Both the position numbers and the translations under genes were made by a program. Under the pieces are notes generated by a model that was given only the letters and a program-made list of their open reading frames with translations, was not told the origin of the DNA and did not search any database. Positions 55,635-64,000 of a stretch of DNA of 64,000 nt are shown here, in pieces; the stretch's first letter is position 1, and each line of letters begins with the position of its first letter. Source of the stretch: JANWKQ01 sp964624635 (GTDB lineage: Bacteria; Bacteroidota; Bacteroidia; CAIKAF01); the NCBI GenBank assembly GCA_964624635.1, contig CAZUXM010000006.1, positions 17,547 through 81,546 on the forward strand, given 5' to 3'.

Positions 55635-56728
55635 TGAGGATAGGATTAGATGCTAAACGTGCTTTTTTAAACCAAACCGGATTAGGAAACTATAGCCGCA
55701 ATATTATCCTTTCTCTTATTGAACACTATCCTCAAAATGAGTACTTTTTATTCACCCCTAAGGTTGTAGAAAGTAATTTTTACCAACAGATAAAAGTACT
55801 GAATAATGTTAAGGTGATTACCCCTTCCATGAGGGCTTTTAGTTTTTATTGGAGAAGCTGTAAAATATCTTCACTTATTAATAAACTACAATTAGATGTG
55901 TATCATGGACTTAGTAATGAACTACCTTATAATATCAAAAAGGCAAAATCAAAAAAACTAGTTACTATTCATGACTTAATTCCATTTAAAGAAGATGTAT
56001 TTAGAAACCCCATAGAGGATTATTTTTATAAATCGAAAATGTATTCTTCTTGCAAAAATGCCGACACAGTTGTTGCCATATCTAAAGCTACAAAAGAAGA
56101 TGTTGTGCATTATTTGAGAATAGATCATAAAAAAATTGTGGTAGCATATCAACCTGTTACTTTTTCGGCTTCTACTCAAAATGTGGATGTAGTAAAAAAA
56201 TATAACCTTCCTTCAAATTTTATATTACAAGTGGGAACTGTTGAGTACCGAAAAAATATTCAGATTGTTTTGAAGGCAATGATTAAGCTAAAAAGGAAAG
56301 ATCTACATTTTGTTATTGTAGGTAAGAAAAAAAGATTTTGGAAATCATTAGCCGTATATGGAGCTCATTATGGGTTAGAAAAATATTTACATTTTATTGA
56401 CCCTGTAAAAAACGATGAATTAGCGTCTTTTTATCATCACTGCTCGGCTGTGATGTATCCGTCATTATACGAAGGTTTTGGAATACCTATTGTTGAAGCC
56501 ATTCATTACAATAAGCCGGTATTAACTACTCAAGGTTCATGTTTTGAAGAAGCCGGAGGACCCGGTGCTTTTTATTGTGATACTTCGAATGTGGATGCTG
56601 TAGCTGAAACGATCGAATCAATGCTATCTAGATCTCATACAGCCATGTTGGAGGCAGGTAAGCAACATATAGCGGGGTTTAATTCAAAACTAGCGGCTGA
56701 TGCATTGATGGCAGCTTATAGTAAATAG
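55634..56728 (+). CDS. Glycosyltransferase family 4 protein
   Basis: A 364-residue GT-B enzyme. The N-terminus is IGLDAKRAFLNQTGLGNYSRN, and the donor domain has LQVGTVEYRKNIQIVLKAM and the catalytic MYPSLYEGFGIPIVEA motif (E-x7-E) with the GSCFEEAGGPGAFYCD segment. This is a mannosyltransferase-like subgroup. It starts at the overlapping ATG 55634, one base into the stop of the upstream membrane protein. Confidence 0.9.
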   Translation: MRIGLDAKRAFLNQTGLGNYSRNIILSLIEHYPQNEYFLFTPKVVESNFYQQIKVLNNVKVITPSMRAFSFYWRSCKISSLINKLQLDVYHGLSNELPYNIKKAKSKKLVTIHDLIPFKEDVFRNPIEDYFYKSKMYSSCKNADTVVAISKATKEDVVHYLRIDHKKIVVAYQPVTFSASTQNVDVVKKYNLPSNFILQVGTVEYRKNIQIVLKAMIKLKRKDLHFVIVGKKKRFWKSLAVYGAHYGLEKYLHFIDPVKNDELASFYHHCSAVMYPSLYEGFGIPIVEAIHYNKPVLTTQGSCFEEAGGPGAFYCDTSNVDAVAETIESMLSRSHTAMLEAGKQHIAGFNSKLAADALMAAYSK

Positions 56729-56757
56729 GCTTTATTCTTATATTTTTGTATGGTTTT

Positions 56758-58179
56758 ATGAGTGATACAAAAATTATACAGCTCAAAGAAGAGATTTTTC
56801 AGCTGATTGGCAGAAAAGCTGATGAACTGAAGGTGGAAGCGTATGTGATTGGTGGATATGTTCGTGATCTTTTTTTAGAGCGTGATTCAAAAGATATTGA
56901 TATCATGTCAGTTGGTCGTGGTATTGAATTAGCTGAAACCGTTGCAAAAGAATTAGGTCAGCTTGAAAAATTGGTAGTGTATAAAAATTTTGGAACTGCT
57001 TTAATTAACTATGATGATTTGGTGATTGAGTTTGTAGGGGCTCGTAAAGAATCCTACCGTTCAGATTCAAGAAAACCTATTGTAGAAGATGGGACTTTAC
57101 AAGATGATATCAATAGAAGAGATTTTACCATTAATGCGATGGCTATTAGTATCAACAAAAACTCATTTGGACATTTAGTTGATTTACATCAAGGTTTTGA
57201 GGATTTACAAAACAAAATATTACGTACTCCTTTAGATCCAGATATTACCTATGCTGATGATCCTTTACGAATGTTAAGAGCCATTCGTTTTGCTTCACAA
57301 CTTGATTTTTTTATTGAAGAAAATTCATTTTTATCCATTGCTAAAAACGCTGAAAGGGTAAAAATTCTTTCTAAAGAAAGAGTGATTGATGAAGTTAATA
57401 AAATTATTTTAAGTAAAGTTCCTTCAAAGGGATTCAAACTTTTATTTAAAACCGGTATTTTAAAACATATTTTTCCTGAGATGGTGGCTTTGGAAGGGGT
57501 AGAAAAGATTAATGGAAGATCTCATAAAGATAATTTTTATCATACATTACAAGTATTGGATAATCTGTCAATAAATACCCAGGATCTTTGGTTACGTTGG
57601 GCTGCCATTTTACATGATATTGCCAAACCGCCAACCAAAAGATACGAAGAAGATGCCGGTTGGACTTTTCATGGACACGAAGATTTAGGTGCCCGAATGG
57701 TCCCGGGTATTTTTAAAAGACTATCATTACCATTGAACGATAAAATGAAATATGTACAAAAATTGGTACAATTACATTTACGCCCCATCGCCTTAACCAA
57801 AGAGAATATTTCAGATTCAGCCATCAGAAGGTTAATATTTGAGGCCGGAGATGACCTGGAGGATCTGATGTTATTATGTAATGCAGATATTACATCCAAG
57901 AATCCTGAAAAGGTAAAACGGTATCTTAGAAATTTTGAATTGGTAAAGGAAAAAATTATAGAGGTAGAAGAAAAAGATAGAATCAGAAATTTTCAACCTC
58001 CCGTAACAGGAGAACTTATCATGAAGACATTTGGTATTGGACCCAGTAAATACATTGGTGAAATAAAAAATGCAGTTAAAGACGCCATACTTGATGGAGT
58101 TATACAGAACGACGAAAATCAAGCATTTGAATTTATGATTAAAAAAGGAATTGAATTAGGTTTGAAGCAACAAAAGTAA
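56758..58179 (+). CDS. CCA-adding enzyme / poly(A) polymerase family with HD domain
   Basis: A 473-residue class II nucleotidyltransferase starting at ATG 56758; an upstream in-frame TTG at 56746 lies inside the TATTTTTG promoter-like element and is rejected. The catalytic head has GGYVRDLFL and the acidic pair RDSKDIDIM, then RRDFTINAMA and DPLRMLRAIRFAS. An HD domain follows (LHDIAKPPTKR near residue 285). Such proteins add or repair the CCA end of tRNA; since the tRNA-Lys here encodes no CCA, this activity is needed. Confidence 0.92.
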   Translation: MSDTKIIQLKEEIFQLIGRKADELKVEAYVIGGYVRDLFLERDSKDIDIMSVGRGIELAETVAKELGQLEKLVVYKNFGTALINYDDLVIEFVGARKESYRSDSRKPIVEDGTLQDDINRRDFTINAMAISINKNSFGHLVDLHQGFEDLQNKILRTPLDPDITYADDPLRMLRAIRFASQLDFFIEENSFLSIAKNAERVKILSKERVIDEVNKIILSKVPSKGFKLLFKTGILKHIFPEMVALEGVEKINGRSHKDNFYHTLQVLDNLSINTQDLWLRWAAILHDIAKPPTKRYEEDAGWTFHGHEDLGARMVPGIFKRLSLPLNDKMKYVQKLVQLHLRPIALTKENISDSAIRRLIFEAGDDLEDLMLLCNADITSKNPEKVKRYLRNFELVKEKIIEVEEKDRIRNFQPPVTGELIMKTFGIGPSKYIGEIKNAVKDAILDGVIQNDENQAFEFMIKKGIELGLKQQK

Positions 58180-58184
58180 ATTGA

Positions 58185-58250
58185 ACGCGGATGACGCAGA
58201 TGCTACTGATTACCACGGNNNNNNNNNNCTAATATCTGTGTGCTATTAAA
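58185..58250. repeat. Palindromic repeat interrupted by assembly gap
   Basis: The words GAACGCGGATGACGCAGAT and, after 10 N (58219-58228), ATATCTGTGTGC look like the two arms of an interspersed palindrome whose centre was not assembled. Confidence 0.6.
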
Positions 58251-58251
58251 C

Positions 58252-59160
58252 ATGAACAACTCAAATAAAAATAAACTTATCGTTATAGCCGGACCTACAG
58301 CATCCGGAAAAACCTCCTTAGCGATTGATGTAGCAAAAGAATTAAAAACGGAGATTATCTCATTTGATTCCCGCCAATTTTATAAAGAAATCTCCATTGG
58401 TACAGCCAAACCTACTCAAGAAGAATTAAATCAAGTGCCTCATCATTTTATCGGCAACATTTCAATTCATGATGAATATAATGCCGGACAATTTGAAAAT
58501 GATGCGGTAATAAAGCTCAATGAACTTTTTGAAAAACATGAATATGTAGTGATGGTTGGAGGCTCGGGGATGTATCTGGATGCCGTGTTATACGGATTTG
58601 ATGCCTTGCCGGTGGTTGAAAAAAAAGTAACGGAGAAATTAGAAGAATTATTACAAACCGAAGGTATTGAAACTTTGCAAATCATGTTACGCAAGTTAGA
58701 TCCCGAACACTATAACAATGTCGACCTTAATAATCCTCATCGGTTAATAAGGGCTTTAGGGATTTGTATAGTTACCGGAATCCCATATTCATCACAACGT
58801 AAAGGAGTAAAAAAACAAAGAAATTTTATTCCGTATTTATATGGAATTGATATTAAAAGAGAAGAATTATACCAACGGATAAATCAACGAGTTTTAAAAA
58901 TGATTGACAATGGTTTAATAGAAGAGGTGAGAAGCGTAGAGAACCTGCAACATTTAAATGCACTACAAACAGTAGGATATAAAGAACTATTTGATCATTT
59001 TAAAGGTAAGATTGATTTAAATACAGCAATAGCTCTCATCCAACAAAATACCCGTAGGTATGCCAAACGCCAAATGACCTGGTTTAAAAAGTATGAAGAA
59101 ATGAAATGGGAATCTCCTTCGGAGATAATTAGAGGTTTAAAATTCAAAGTTCAAAATTAG
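58252..59160 (+). CDS. miaA: tRNA dimethylallyltransferase
   Basis: A 302-residue enzyme that adds a dimethylallyl group to A37 of tRNAs reading U-initial codons. The P-loop AGPTASGKT, the FDSRQFYK motif, the VGGSGMYLDAV strand and the LNALQTVGYKELFDH region are all present. I choose ATG 58252; the in-frame GTG at 58240 lies in the repeat. The last six residues and stop are encoded by the AT-rich palindrome that follows. Confidence 0.95.
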   Translation: MNNSNKNKLIVIAGPTASGKTSLAIDVAKELKTEIISFDSRQFYKEISIGTAKPTQEELNQVPHHFIGNISIHDEYNAGQFENDAVIKLNELFEKHEYVVMVGGSGMYLDAVLYGFDALPVVEKKVTEKLEELLQTEGIETLQIMLRKLDPEHYNNVDLNNPHRLIRALGICIVTGIPYSSQRKGVKKQRNFIPYLYGIDIKREELYQRINQRVLKMIDNGLIEEVRSVENLQHLNALQTVGYKELFDHFKGKIDLNTAIALIQQNTRRYAKRQMTWFKKYEEMKWESPSEIIRGLKFKVQN

Positions 59161-59194
59161 AAATAGTTTCAATAAAACTTTGAACTTCAAATTT
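59141..59194. terminator. AT-rich palindrome (copy 3) at convergent gene ends
   Basis: AAATTCAAAGTTCAAAATT (from 59141) pairs with the region ending CTTCAAATTT at 59192 with three mismatches. It encodes the C-terminus of MiaA and separates it from ferritin. Confidence 0.65.
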
Positions 59195-59729
59195 ATTCCC
59201 CTCCTTCAGCACCCATATTCATTGAAGTGCCTTTTTTCTTAGTAGCATTTTTGCCAATTTCATTATCGATAAGGTATAAACCATTACCAGCCGTACCTAT
59301 GAGTTTAATTTTATCAAGAATAGAACGAGCTAACGTTTCCTCTTCATGTTGCTCGGTAACATACCATTGTAAAAAATTTAATGTAGTATAATCCTGTTCT
59401 TGATTGGCGGTATATACCAGTTTATTGACAGATGCGCTTACCTTTTTTTCACTTTCGTGAAAATATTTCATCAGGTCAATGATATTTTTAAAATCAGACT
59501 TTGGTTTTTTATTTTCAGGAGCCAATGCATATCCACCTTTTTCATTTAAGTATTTAAAAAGCTTCAGCATATGTACTCTTTCTTCATCGCTTTGGTTGTA
59601 GAAAAAAGCAGCTCCTCCTTCCATACCGTTGGCTTCACACCAGGATGCCATGGCTAAATAACCATATGATGAGTTACTTTCTACTTCTATTTGCTCTTGT
59701 AATAACTTTTCTATTTTTTTTGATAACAT
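59193..59729 (-). CDS. ftn: Ferritin
   Basis: A 178-residue iron-storage protein starting at ATG 59729; the frame stays open upstream but the N-terminus MLSKKIEKLLQEQIEVES is clearly the ferritin start. Ferroxidase ligands are in place: Glu (QEQIEVESNSSYGYLAMA), E-x-x-H (NQSDEERVHM), Glu near residue 94 and the QQ/E-type segment WYVTEQHEEE. A Gly-rich, Lys-containing C-terminal tail (KKKGTSMNMGAEGGE) extends past the four-helix bundle. It forms a 24-subunit cage that stores ferric iron. Confidence 0.94.
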   Translation of the reverse strand: MLSKKIEKLLQEQIEVESNSSYGYLAMASWCEANGMEGGAAFFYNQSDEERVHMLKLFKYLNEKGGYALAPENKKPKSDFKNIIDLMKYFHESEKKVSASVNKLVYTANQEQDYTTLNFLQWYVTEQHEEETLARSILDKIKLIGTAGNGLYLIDNEIGKNATKKKGTSMNMGAEGGE

Positions 59730-59820
59730 GGTCTTGGTATTTTTATTAATGTAAAGATAGGTAATTTTTAGGCTATTCAATTGTACTTTTTTGCTAAGAA
59801 TGATTCTAAATATTACCGTA

Positions 59821-60741
59821 TTATAGCTGTATTTCCATTCCTTCCACAGCGCAAATGGTATTTTCAAACACTGCTTTTGCTTCTGATAGCAGAATATTAA
59901 GATCTTCGTATCGAACTGAATAATGTCCAATCATGAGTTGTTTTACCTCAGCTAGCAGCGCCATTTGTGCTGCTTGTTTTGCTGTTGAATGTAAAGTAGC
60001 TTTGGCTCTTGGTGCCATATCTTCTGCAAAAGTAGCTTCATGGTATAATAAATCTACCTCTTTAATATATGGAAGAATATTTTCTGTATATGCAGTATCT
60101 GTAACAAATGCATAGGATCGTGGGGAAGGGGGAGGGGTTACCAATTCCTCATTTTTTATTACAGTACCATCAGATAAAACCAAATCGTGTCCTTGTTTAA
60201 TTTGATGAATTTCCTCAATCCCCGGGGTATATTTCTTGAGGGTATCTTTTTTTAAATTAGGTAGTTTGTTTTTTTCTTTGAACAAAAAGCCCTGACACGG
60301 TATTGAATGTTTTACAGGAAAGCTAATCACTTCTATGTGATTATTCTCGAAGACGATACCCGAATGTTTTTTTTCTAAGGTATGGTAGTGAACAGGAAAA
60401 CGAAAACCATTAAAGGTAGTTTTTAAAAAACCATCCATAAAAATATTCAACTCATCAAATGCATGAATATGTATTTCACGTTCTCTTCCCAGCAGATCCA
60501 TAGTGGATAACAAGCCGGGCAAACCTAAAAAATGATCAGCATGTAAATGAGAAATAAAAATATGATCAATGCGTTGAAAGCTGATTTTATATTTTCTCAA
60601 TTGAATTTGTGTTCCTTCTCCGCAGTCAATAAGATAATTTCGACCATAACAACTTAATACTTGCGAAGTAGGAAACCTATCTTTAGTTGGGATCGCAGAG
60701 CTGGAACCTAGTATGGTTATTGAAAAGGTATTCGACATCAA
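59821..60741 (-). CDS. rnz: Ribonuclease Z
   Basis: A 306-residue metallo-beta-lactamase-fold nuclease that cuts tRNA precursors at the 3' end. The metal motif HLHADH is at residues 65-70, with FLGLPGLL next to it, a later FVTDTAY segment, and the HxxxxxA and GHYS histidines near the C-terminus. It fits the need to trim CCA-less tRNAs. Met1 and Met2 are both possible starts. Confidence 0.94.
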   Translation of the reverse strand: MMSNTFSITILGSSSAIPTKDRFPTSQVLSCYGRNYLIDCGEGTQIQLRKYKISFQRIDHIFISHLHADHFLGLPGLLSTMDLLGREREIHIHAFDELNIFMDGFLKTTFNGFRFPVHYHTLEKKHSGIVFENNHIEVISFPVKHSIPCQGFLFKEKNKLPNLKKDTLKKYTPGIEEIHQIKQGHDLVLSDGTVIKNEELVTPPPSPRSYAFVTDTAYTENILPYIKEVDLLYHEATFAEDMAPRAKATLHSTAKQAAQMALLAEVKQLMIGHYSVRYEDLNILLSEAKAVFENTICAVEGMEIQL

Positions 60742-60770
60742 TTTTTGGGTTTTATTATGTTGTCCCTTTT

Positions 60771-60792
60771 TGTCACTCTGAGCCTGCCGAAG
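60771..60792 (+). repeat. Interspersed repeat copy, TGTCACTCTGAGCCTGCC family
   Basis: TGTCACTCTGAGCCTGCC followed by GAAG is a close relative of the reverse-strand copy at 19416-19438, and the family (consensus near TGTCAGTCTGAGC-TGTCGAAG) is familiar from other Bacteroidota genomes. Confidence 0.6.
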
Positions 60793-60801
60793 AGAAAAAA
60801 A

Positions 60802-60900
60802 GGGGCAAGTTACTCATATCGCACCGCTACAACCTCCTGCCCTTGCTTCGTTCCCGACCTGGGGGAGTTAAGAGGGAGCTGGTCGTACAAGACTTACCCC
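60802..60900 (-). ncRNA. ffs: Signal recognition particle RNA (4.5S-type)
   Basis: On the reverse strand a 99-nt RNA has the SRP core: CCAGGTCGGGAACG followed by AAGCAAGGGCAG, the symmetric loop and tetraloop region bound by Ffh. The ends GGGGTAAGT and ACTTGCCCC pair over 9 bp and a run of seven T follows, serving as terminator. It is convergent with nothing and lies between rnz and the DUF4199 gene. Confidence 0.92.
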
Positions 60901-60952
60901 GCCGCAAAAGTATAAATTGTTTTATGTTCCACAAGAGTTGTAGCCGAATTCA

Positions 60953-60960
60953 TTAATTTT
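60953..60960 (+). promoter_or_regulatory. -7 promoter element (TAATTTTG)
   Basis: TAATTTTG lies 11 bp before the DUF4199 gene start. Confidence 0.45.
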
Positions 60961-60971
60961 GTCGCCTGATT

Positions 60972-61478
60972 ATGTATAAAAAAGCACTGAATATTGGGAC
61001 TTTAGCTGGATTATGTGCTTTTGGTCTGTTTTTGAGTTTATATTATTTAGGCGTTTCTCCTTTTGGTTTAGGACGGGTTTTAGGGGTTCCTATTGCAGTA
61101 ACCGCTATTATTTGGACCCAAATTGCAACCAGAAACAAGGTGTTAGGGGGCAACATCACTTTTTTACAAGCCTTCATGGTGGGTTCTATTACTACACTCA
61201 TATGGTGCACATGTAAGGGGTTTTGTATGTATATTTTTATGACCGTTTTTGAGCAGCAGGTCATTGAACAATACCTTACGTTTTTAACAGAGTATATAGA
61301 ACTGGCAAAATCAATGAATCAAGAAGATGCCGTTAGTATGATTGATATGGAAGAAATTCGTAATCAAACATCTCCTTCCTCTTTAATGATTGCTGATATC
61401 AGCAATAATATTATGTTTGGGTCATTGGTGAGTTTTATTTCAGCATTAATCATTAAAAGAACTCCTAAGGCAGGTTAA
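60972..61478 (+). CDS. DUF4199 membrane protein
   Basis: A 168-residue protein with four hydrophobic helices (about 7-28, 35-52, 62-88 and 143-162), a layout and sequence (ALNIGTLAGLCAFGLFLSLYYLG, and ITFLQAFMVGSITTLIW) typical of DUF4199, which is confined mostly to Bacteroidota. The function is unknown. Confidence 0.85.
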   Translation: MYKKALNIGTLAGLCAFGLFLSLYYLGVSPFGLGRVLGVPIAVTAIIWTQIATRNKVLGGNITFLQAFMVGSITTLIWCTCKGFCMYIFMTVFEQQVIEQYLTFLTEYIELAKSMNQEDAVSMIDMEEIRNQTSPSSLMIADISNNIMFGSLVSFISALIIKRTPKAG

Positions 61479-61552
61479 GTTACCTATTTCTTAGTATTGT
61501 TAGCAAGCATATAGCCTATTAATTTTACCTCATCATTTAACGACTAAAATCG

Positions 61553-61969
61553 ATGAAAGGAAAACTAAGGAATGGCTTATATGTATGTATCTTGTTATTG
61601 GCAGCTTGCGGATCACCCAAAGGTTCAGTAAAAGAATATGTACGGAATGCTGATAGTGCCTCCATAGCATTTTATGCCAAAGCAGATAGAGATAGTAGTG
61701 ATAAGATTGTTATAACGGATAAACTTACCATATCGAAATTAGGTGAATATATTGATGGTACACCTGTTGAACCTTCCAAATGTGCAGAAACCGGATCGAT
61801 ATGGTTCTATGAAGGAACCCGTAAAAAAATGCAGGTTGATTTTACCATGACCGATGAATGTAGCCATTTTACTTATATGATGAATGATCAGTTGTTTGCT
61901 AAGTCAATGTCAGCAGATGCAACGAAATACCTTAAAGGTATCAAGGATATTGCCACTGATTCTTTATAG
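61553..61969 (+). CDS. Small lipoprotein, unknown function
   Basis: A 138-residue lipoprotein with lipobox LAAC (Cys19). The mature part is short and beta-rich with two later cysteines (SKCAET and TDECSHF) that could form a disulfide. No domain recognised. Confidence 0.72.
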   Translation: MKGKLRNGLYVCILLLAACGSPKGSVKEYVRNADSASIAFYAKADRDSSDKIVITDKLTISKLGEYIDGTPVEPSKCAETGSIWFYEGTRKKMQVDFTMTDECSHFTYMMNDQLFAKSMSADATKYLKGIKDIATDSL

Positions 61970-62067
61970 TTTTTTCATAGCACACTTTCCTAAACCAAAA
62001 GTGCAAGTAGAGAGTCTGTTCATATAAAATTGAGCAGACTTTTGAAGTTTATATGTATCTTCAATAT

Positions 62068-64000
62068 ATGAAAACCAACCAACTAATAATTATAGTTTTT
62101 ATACTCATATCAAGTGTAAGTACACATTCACAAACTCAACTTTCTGATTTTAAATTAGGATATAACCTGGGTCATGTTTCTTATGTTAAGGATGCAAAGT
62201 TCTCGTCTGATGGAAAACTAGTTGCTACAGGATCTTCAGATAATACGATTAAAATTTGGGAAACCAGAAGCGGTAGGCTACTATATACATTAAAAGGCCA
62301 TAAAGAATTTATTTATAACGTAGATTTTTCTTCTAATTCAGAACAACTCATTTCATCTTCACTTGATAACACAGTAAAGATTTGGGACGTTAAAACAGGT
62401 AAAGAGATTAGAACACTCAATGGACATAGCTCCAGAGTTTTTAATACGTATTATACTCCTGATCAAACAAAGATAGTGACGGTTTCTTTCGATAAAACCG
62501 TAAAAATTTGGAATGCAGATAATGGAAATTTGCTACATACAATTGAAGATACCGATAATTTAGACGACGCCATCTATTCAGGAGGTAAAACTCTTATTAC
62601 GGCAACTATTAACAATGTTATAAATGTATGGGATGTTAAGTCAGGGAAAATGGTGAAGTCATTTGATTTTTCAAATGAAGAGCTAAATGATTTGTTTTTT
62701 AATTCCGCAGCAGGAGTTATGGTGATAATTAAATCAAATAGTGTGGTTCAATTATTGAATACTGAAACTATAAAGTTAATTCAACTAGATCCACCGGCTA
62801 ACGATCCGGTATTTCATTGCAGTTTTAACAAAAATGGTTCTCAATTAGTAACGGCTCATGAGAAGTGCTTTTATGTTTGGGATGCCAAAACAGGCACTCA
62901 GCTTAAAAGGATTCCGGGAGAAAATTGTATGGACAAAGTTGCATCTTTTTCGAATGACGGGAGGTATGTAATCATTAGTACTCCACATGAAAAGATAGAA
63001 TTATATGATTTACATACGAGCAGAATTGAAAAAACTATTCAGTTGAATCATCGTTTTTCTAATACTTGCCTTTCATATGATAATAAGTGGTTGGTTACCT
63101 ATGATTCTTTTACGATGTTTGCTACACTTGTAAATGTTTCTAATCCAAATATTGTACACCAATTAAAAGGTGCAGATTTGGTATTAGGAGGATCGTACTA
63201 TACTTCTAAAAATGGTATGCAGCTTTTGAGTACGATGCATAACAATCTTGATCAGTATGGTGGTATTACTAAATTAATTGACTTGTCTAGAGGTACTGAA
63301 CTAATGAAGATGCCCGGTGAAATTTATAAATCATCTCAAATTACGCCTGACGGCAAATATGCCATTACAATAAGTTATGATAAAGTACATGTTTGGAGTT
63401 TAACTGACCAAAAACTCACTTCCACGCTTGATGCATCTGACGATGCTTTATTGGCAGCTTCTATTTTGTCCAATGGGAAGAAAGTGGTTACATGTCATTT
63501 ATCAGGCTCAAATAAGATTTGGGATGGAAAAACGGGTCAACCGGTTATGGAGATCTTTGATTCTTCCTTTGGAGCCGGTTCAATAATGCTTTCTCCTTCC
63601 GAAACATTATTAGCATCTTGTTTAAGAGGAGGTAAGATGCGTATTTGGAATTTGAATTCAGGATCTTTGGTACGAGGATTCAGTAGTTTTGGTGATGGAT
63701 TGAATATTTATTATCCACCCGTATTTAGCCCAAATGAAAAAGTGATTGCAGTATCGGAATATGATTGGGTTTTTCTTATTAGTACGGTGGATGGAACGGA
63801 TTTACATACTTTAAAGGGTCATAATGGACCTGTATCATCTATGAAGTTTACAAATAGTGGTGATTATCTATTAACAACGGCGTATGATAGCACCGCCCGA
63901 CTATGGAATTGTGCTACAGGCGAAATAGTTCAAACTTTTCGATGTGAATCGAGCTTCTACATCCGATCAGCAGAATTCTCTCATGATGAAAGGTATATGG
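62068..64000 (+). CDS. Secreted WD40-repeat protein, 3' partial
   Basis: Starts at ATG 62068 with a signal peptide (MKTNQLIIIVFILISSVSTHSQ) and stays open to the window end (at least 644 residues). It has many WD40 repeats with recognisable blade ends (SSDNTIKIWETRSG, SLDNTVKIWDVKTG, SFDKTVKIWNADNG, GKMRIWNLNSG and a late AYDSTARLWNCATG), enough for two seven-blade propellers. Exported WD40 propellers of this kind in Bacteroidota are often binding or scaffold proteins, sometimes fused to caspase or OmpA domains at the C-terminus, which lies beyond this window. Confidence 0.88.
   Translation, partial: MKTNQLIIIVFILISSVSTHSQTQLSDFKLGYNLGHVSYVKDAKFSSDGKLVATGSSDNTIKIWETRSGRLLYTLKGHKEFIYNVDFSSNSEQLISSSLDNTVKIWDVKTGKEIRTLNGHSSRVFNTYYTPDQTKIVTVSFDKTVKIWNADNGNLLHTIEDTDNLDDAIYSGGKTLITATINNVINVWDVKSGKMVKSFDFSNEELNDLFFNSAAGVMVIIKSNSVVQLLNTETIKLIQLDPPANDPVFHCSFNKNGSQLVTAHEKCFYVWDAKTGTQLKRIPGENCMDKVASFSNDGRYVIISTPHEKIELYDLHTSRIEKTIQLNHRFSNTCLSYDNKWLVTYDSFTMFATLVNVSNPNIVHQLKGADLVLGGSYYTSKNGMQLLSTMHNNLDQYGGITKLIDLSRGTELMKMPGEIYKSSQITPDGKYAITISYDKVHVWSLTDQKLTSTLDASDDALLAASILSNGKKVVTCHLSGSNKIWDGKTGQPVMEIFDSSFGAGSIMLSPSETLLASCLRGGKMRIWNLNSGSLVRGFSSFGDGLNIYYPPVFSPNEKVIAVSEYDWVFLISTVDGTDLHTLKGHNGPVSSMKFTNSGDYLLTTAYDSTARLWNCATGEIVQTFRCESSFYIRSAEFSHDERYM

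Noticed and set aside
59730..59930. N-terminal extension of ferritin overlapping rnz
   Set aside because: The extension overlaps the end of rnz, has no similarity to known domains, and ATG 59729 gives a standard ferritin start.
60687..60956. Forward reading frame across the SRP RNA region
   Set aside because: It lies antisense to the SRP RNA gene and rnz and has no protein features.

Overview
The window is a piece of a low-GC genome of the phylum Bacteroidota. The evidence is a complete type IX secretion / gliding-motility core operon (porP/sprF, gldK, gldL, gldM, gldN), several proteins with type IX sorting domains, DUF4476, DUF4199 and DUF5683 proteins, and TAnnTTTG promoter elements a few tens of bases before start codons. 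Runs of N, several of which close in frame when simply deleted, suggest a draft or metagenome-derived scaffold. I cannot name the genus.

Layout. 1-5.9 kb: T9SS core operon ending in a strong terminator. 5.9-13.4 kb: aspartate-semialdehyde dehydrogenase (reverse), a giant lamin-tail surface protein, an RND/MMPL exporter and a DoxX-like membrane protein. 13.4-17.5 kb: a 520-bp upstream region with a parS-like half site, then parA, parB, a DUF5683 protein, dapB and a small secreted protein made of six 16-residue repeats. 17.6-30.9 kb: small membrane proteins, a dienoyl-CoA-reductase-like SDR, a reverse operon of a ceramidase-like membrane hydrolase plus an Ntn acylase, a PKD cargo protein, a TPR membrane protein, a helicase, a TetR/SDR pair, an OmpA-like protein and an exonuclease/GIY-YIG fusion.

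31.0-35.9 kb is the most unusual part. Three gene cassettes (a PLD-family protein; a T9SS-sorted secreted protein; a lipoprotein plus a HEPN-motif protein) are each followed by an attC-like imperfect palindrome. In the first and third cassettes the core site at the left boundary is exactly complementary to the inverse core site at the right boundary, which is the hallmark of integron cassettes. No integrase is present, so this looks like an integrase-less attC cluster with unusually long attC sites. It lies between the exonuclease gene and a tRNA-Lys.

36.2-47.7 kb: tRNA-Lys, an Asp-box propeller, a TPR lipoprotein, recX, an SDR, an acyltransferase-like protein, two converging glycosyltransferases, gcvT, a comB homologue, a DUF4476 protein and a gamma-carbonic-anhydrase-like protein. 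47.8-64 kb: a choice-of-anchor L / PKD T9SS cargo protein, a membrane glycosyltransferase, porZ directly followed by recO, another glycosyltransferase, a CCA-transferase-like gene, miaA, ferritin, RNase Z, the SRP RNA gene, a DUF4199 protein, a lipoprotein and the start of a WD40 protein that runs off the window.

How the genes work together: the 5' operon and porZ build the type IX translocon, and the window also holds several likely substrates (6984, 22560, 32245, 47848). The rest is mostly housekeeping: chromosome partition, lysine/threonine biosynthesis, tRNA maturation, recombination, one-carbon metabolism, iron storage and surface glycan synthesis.
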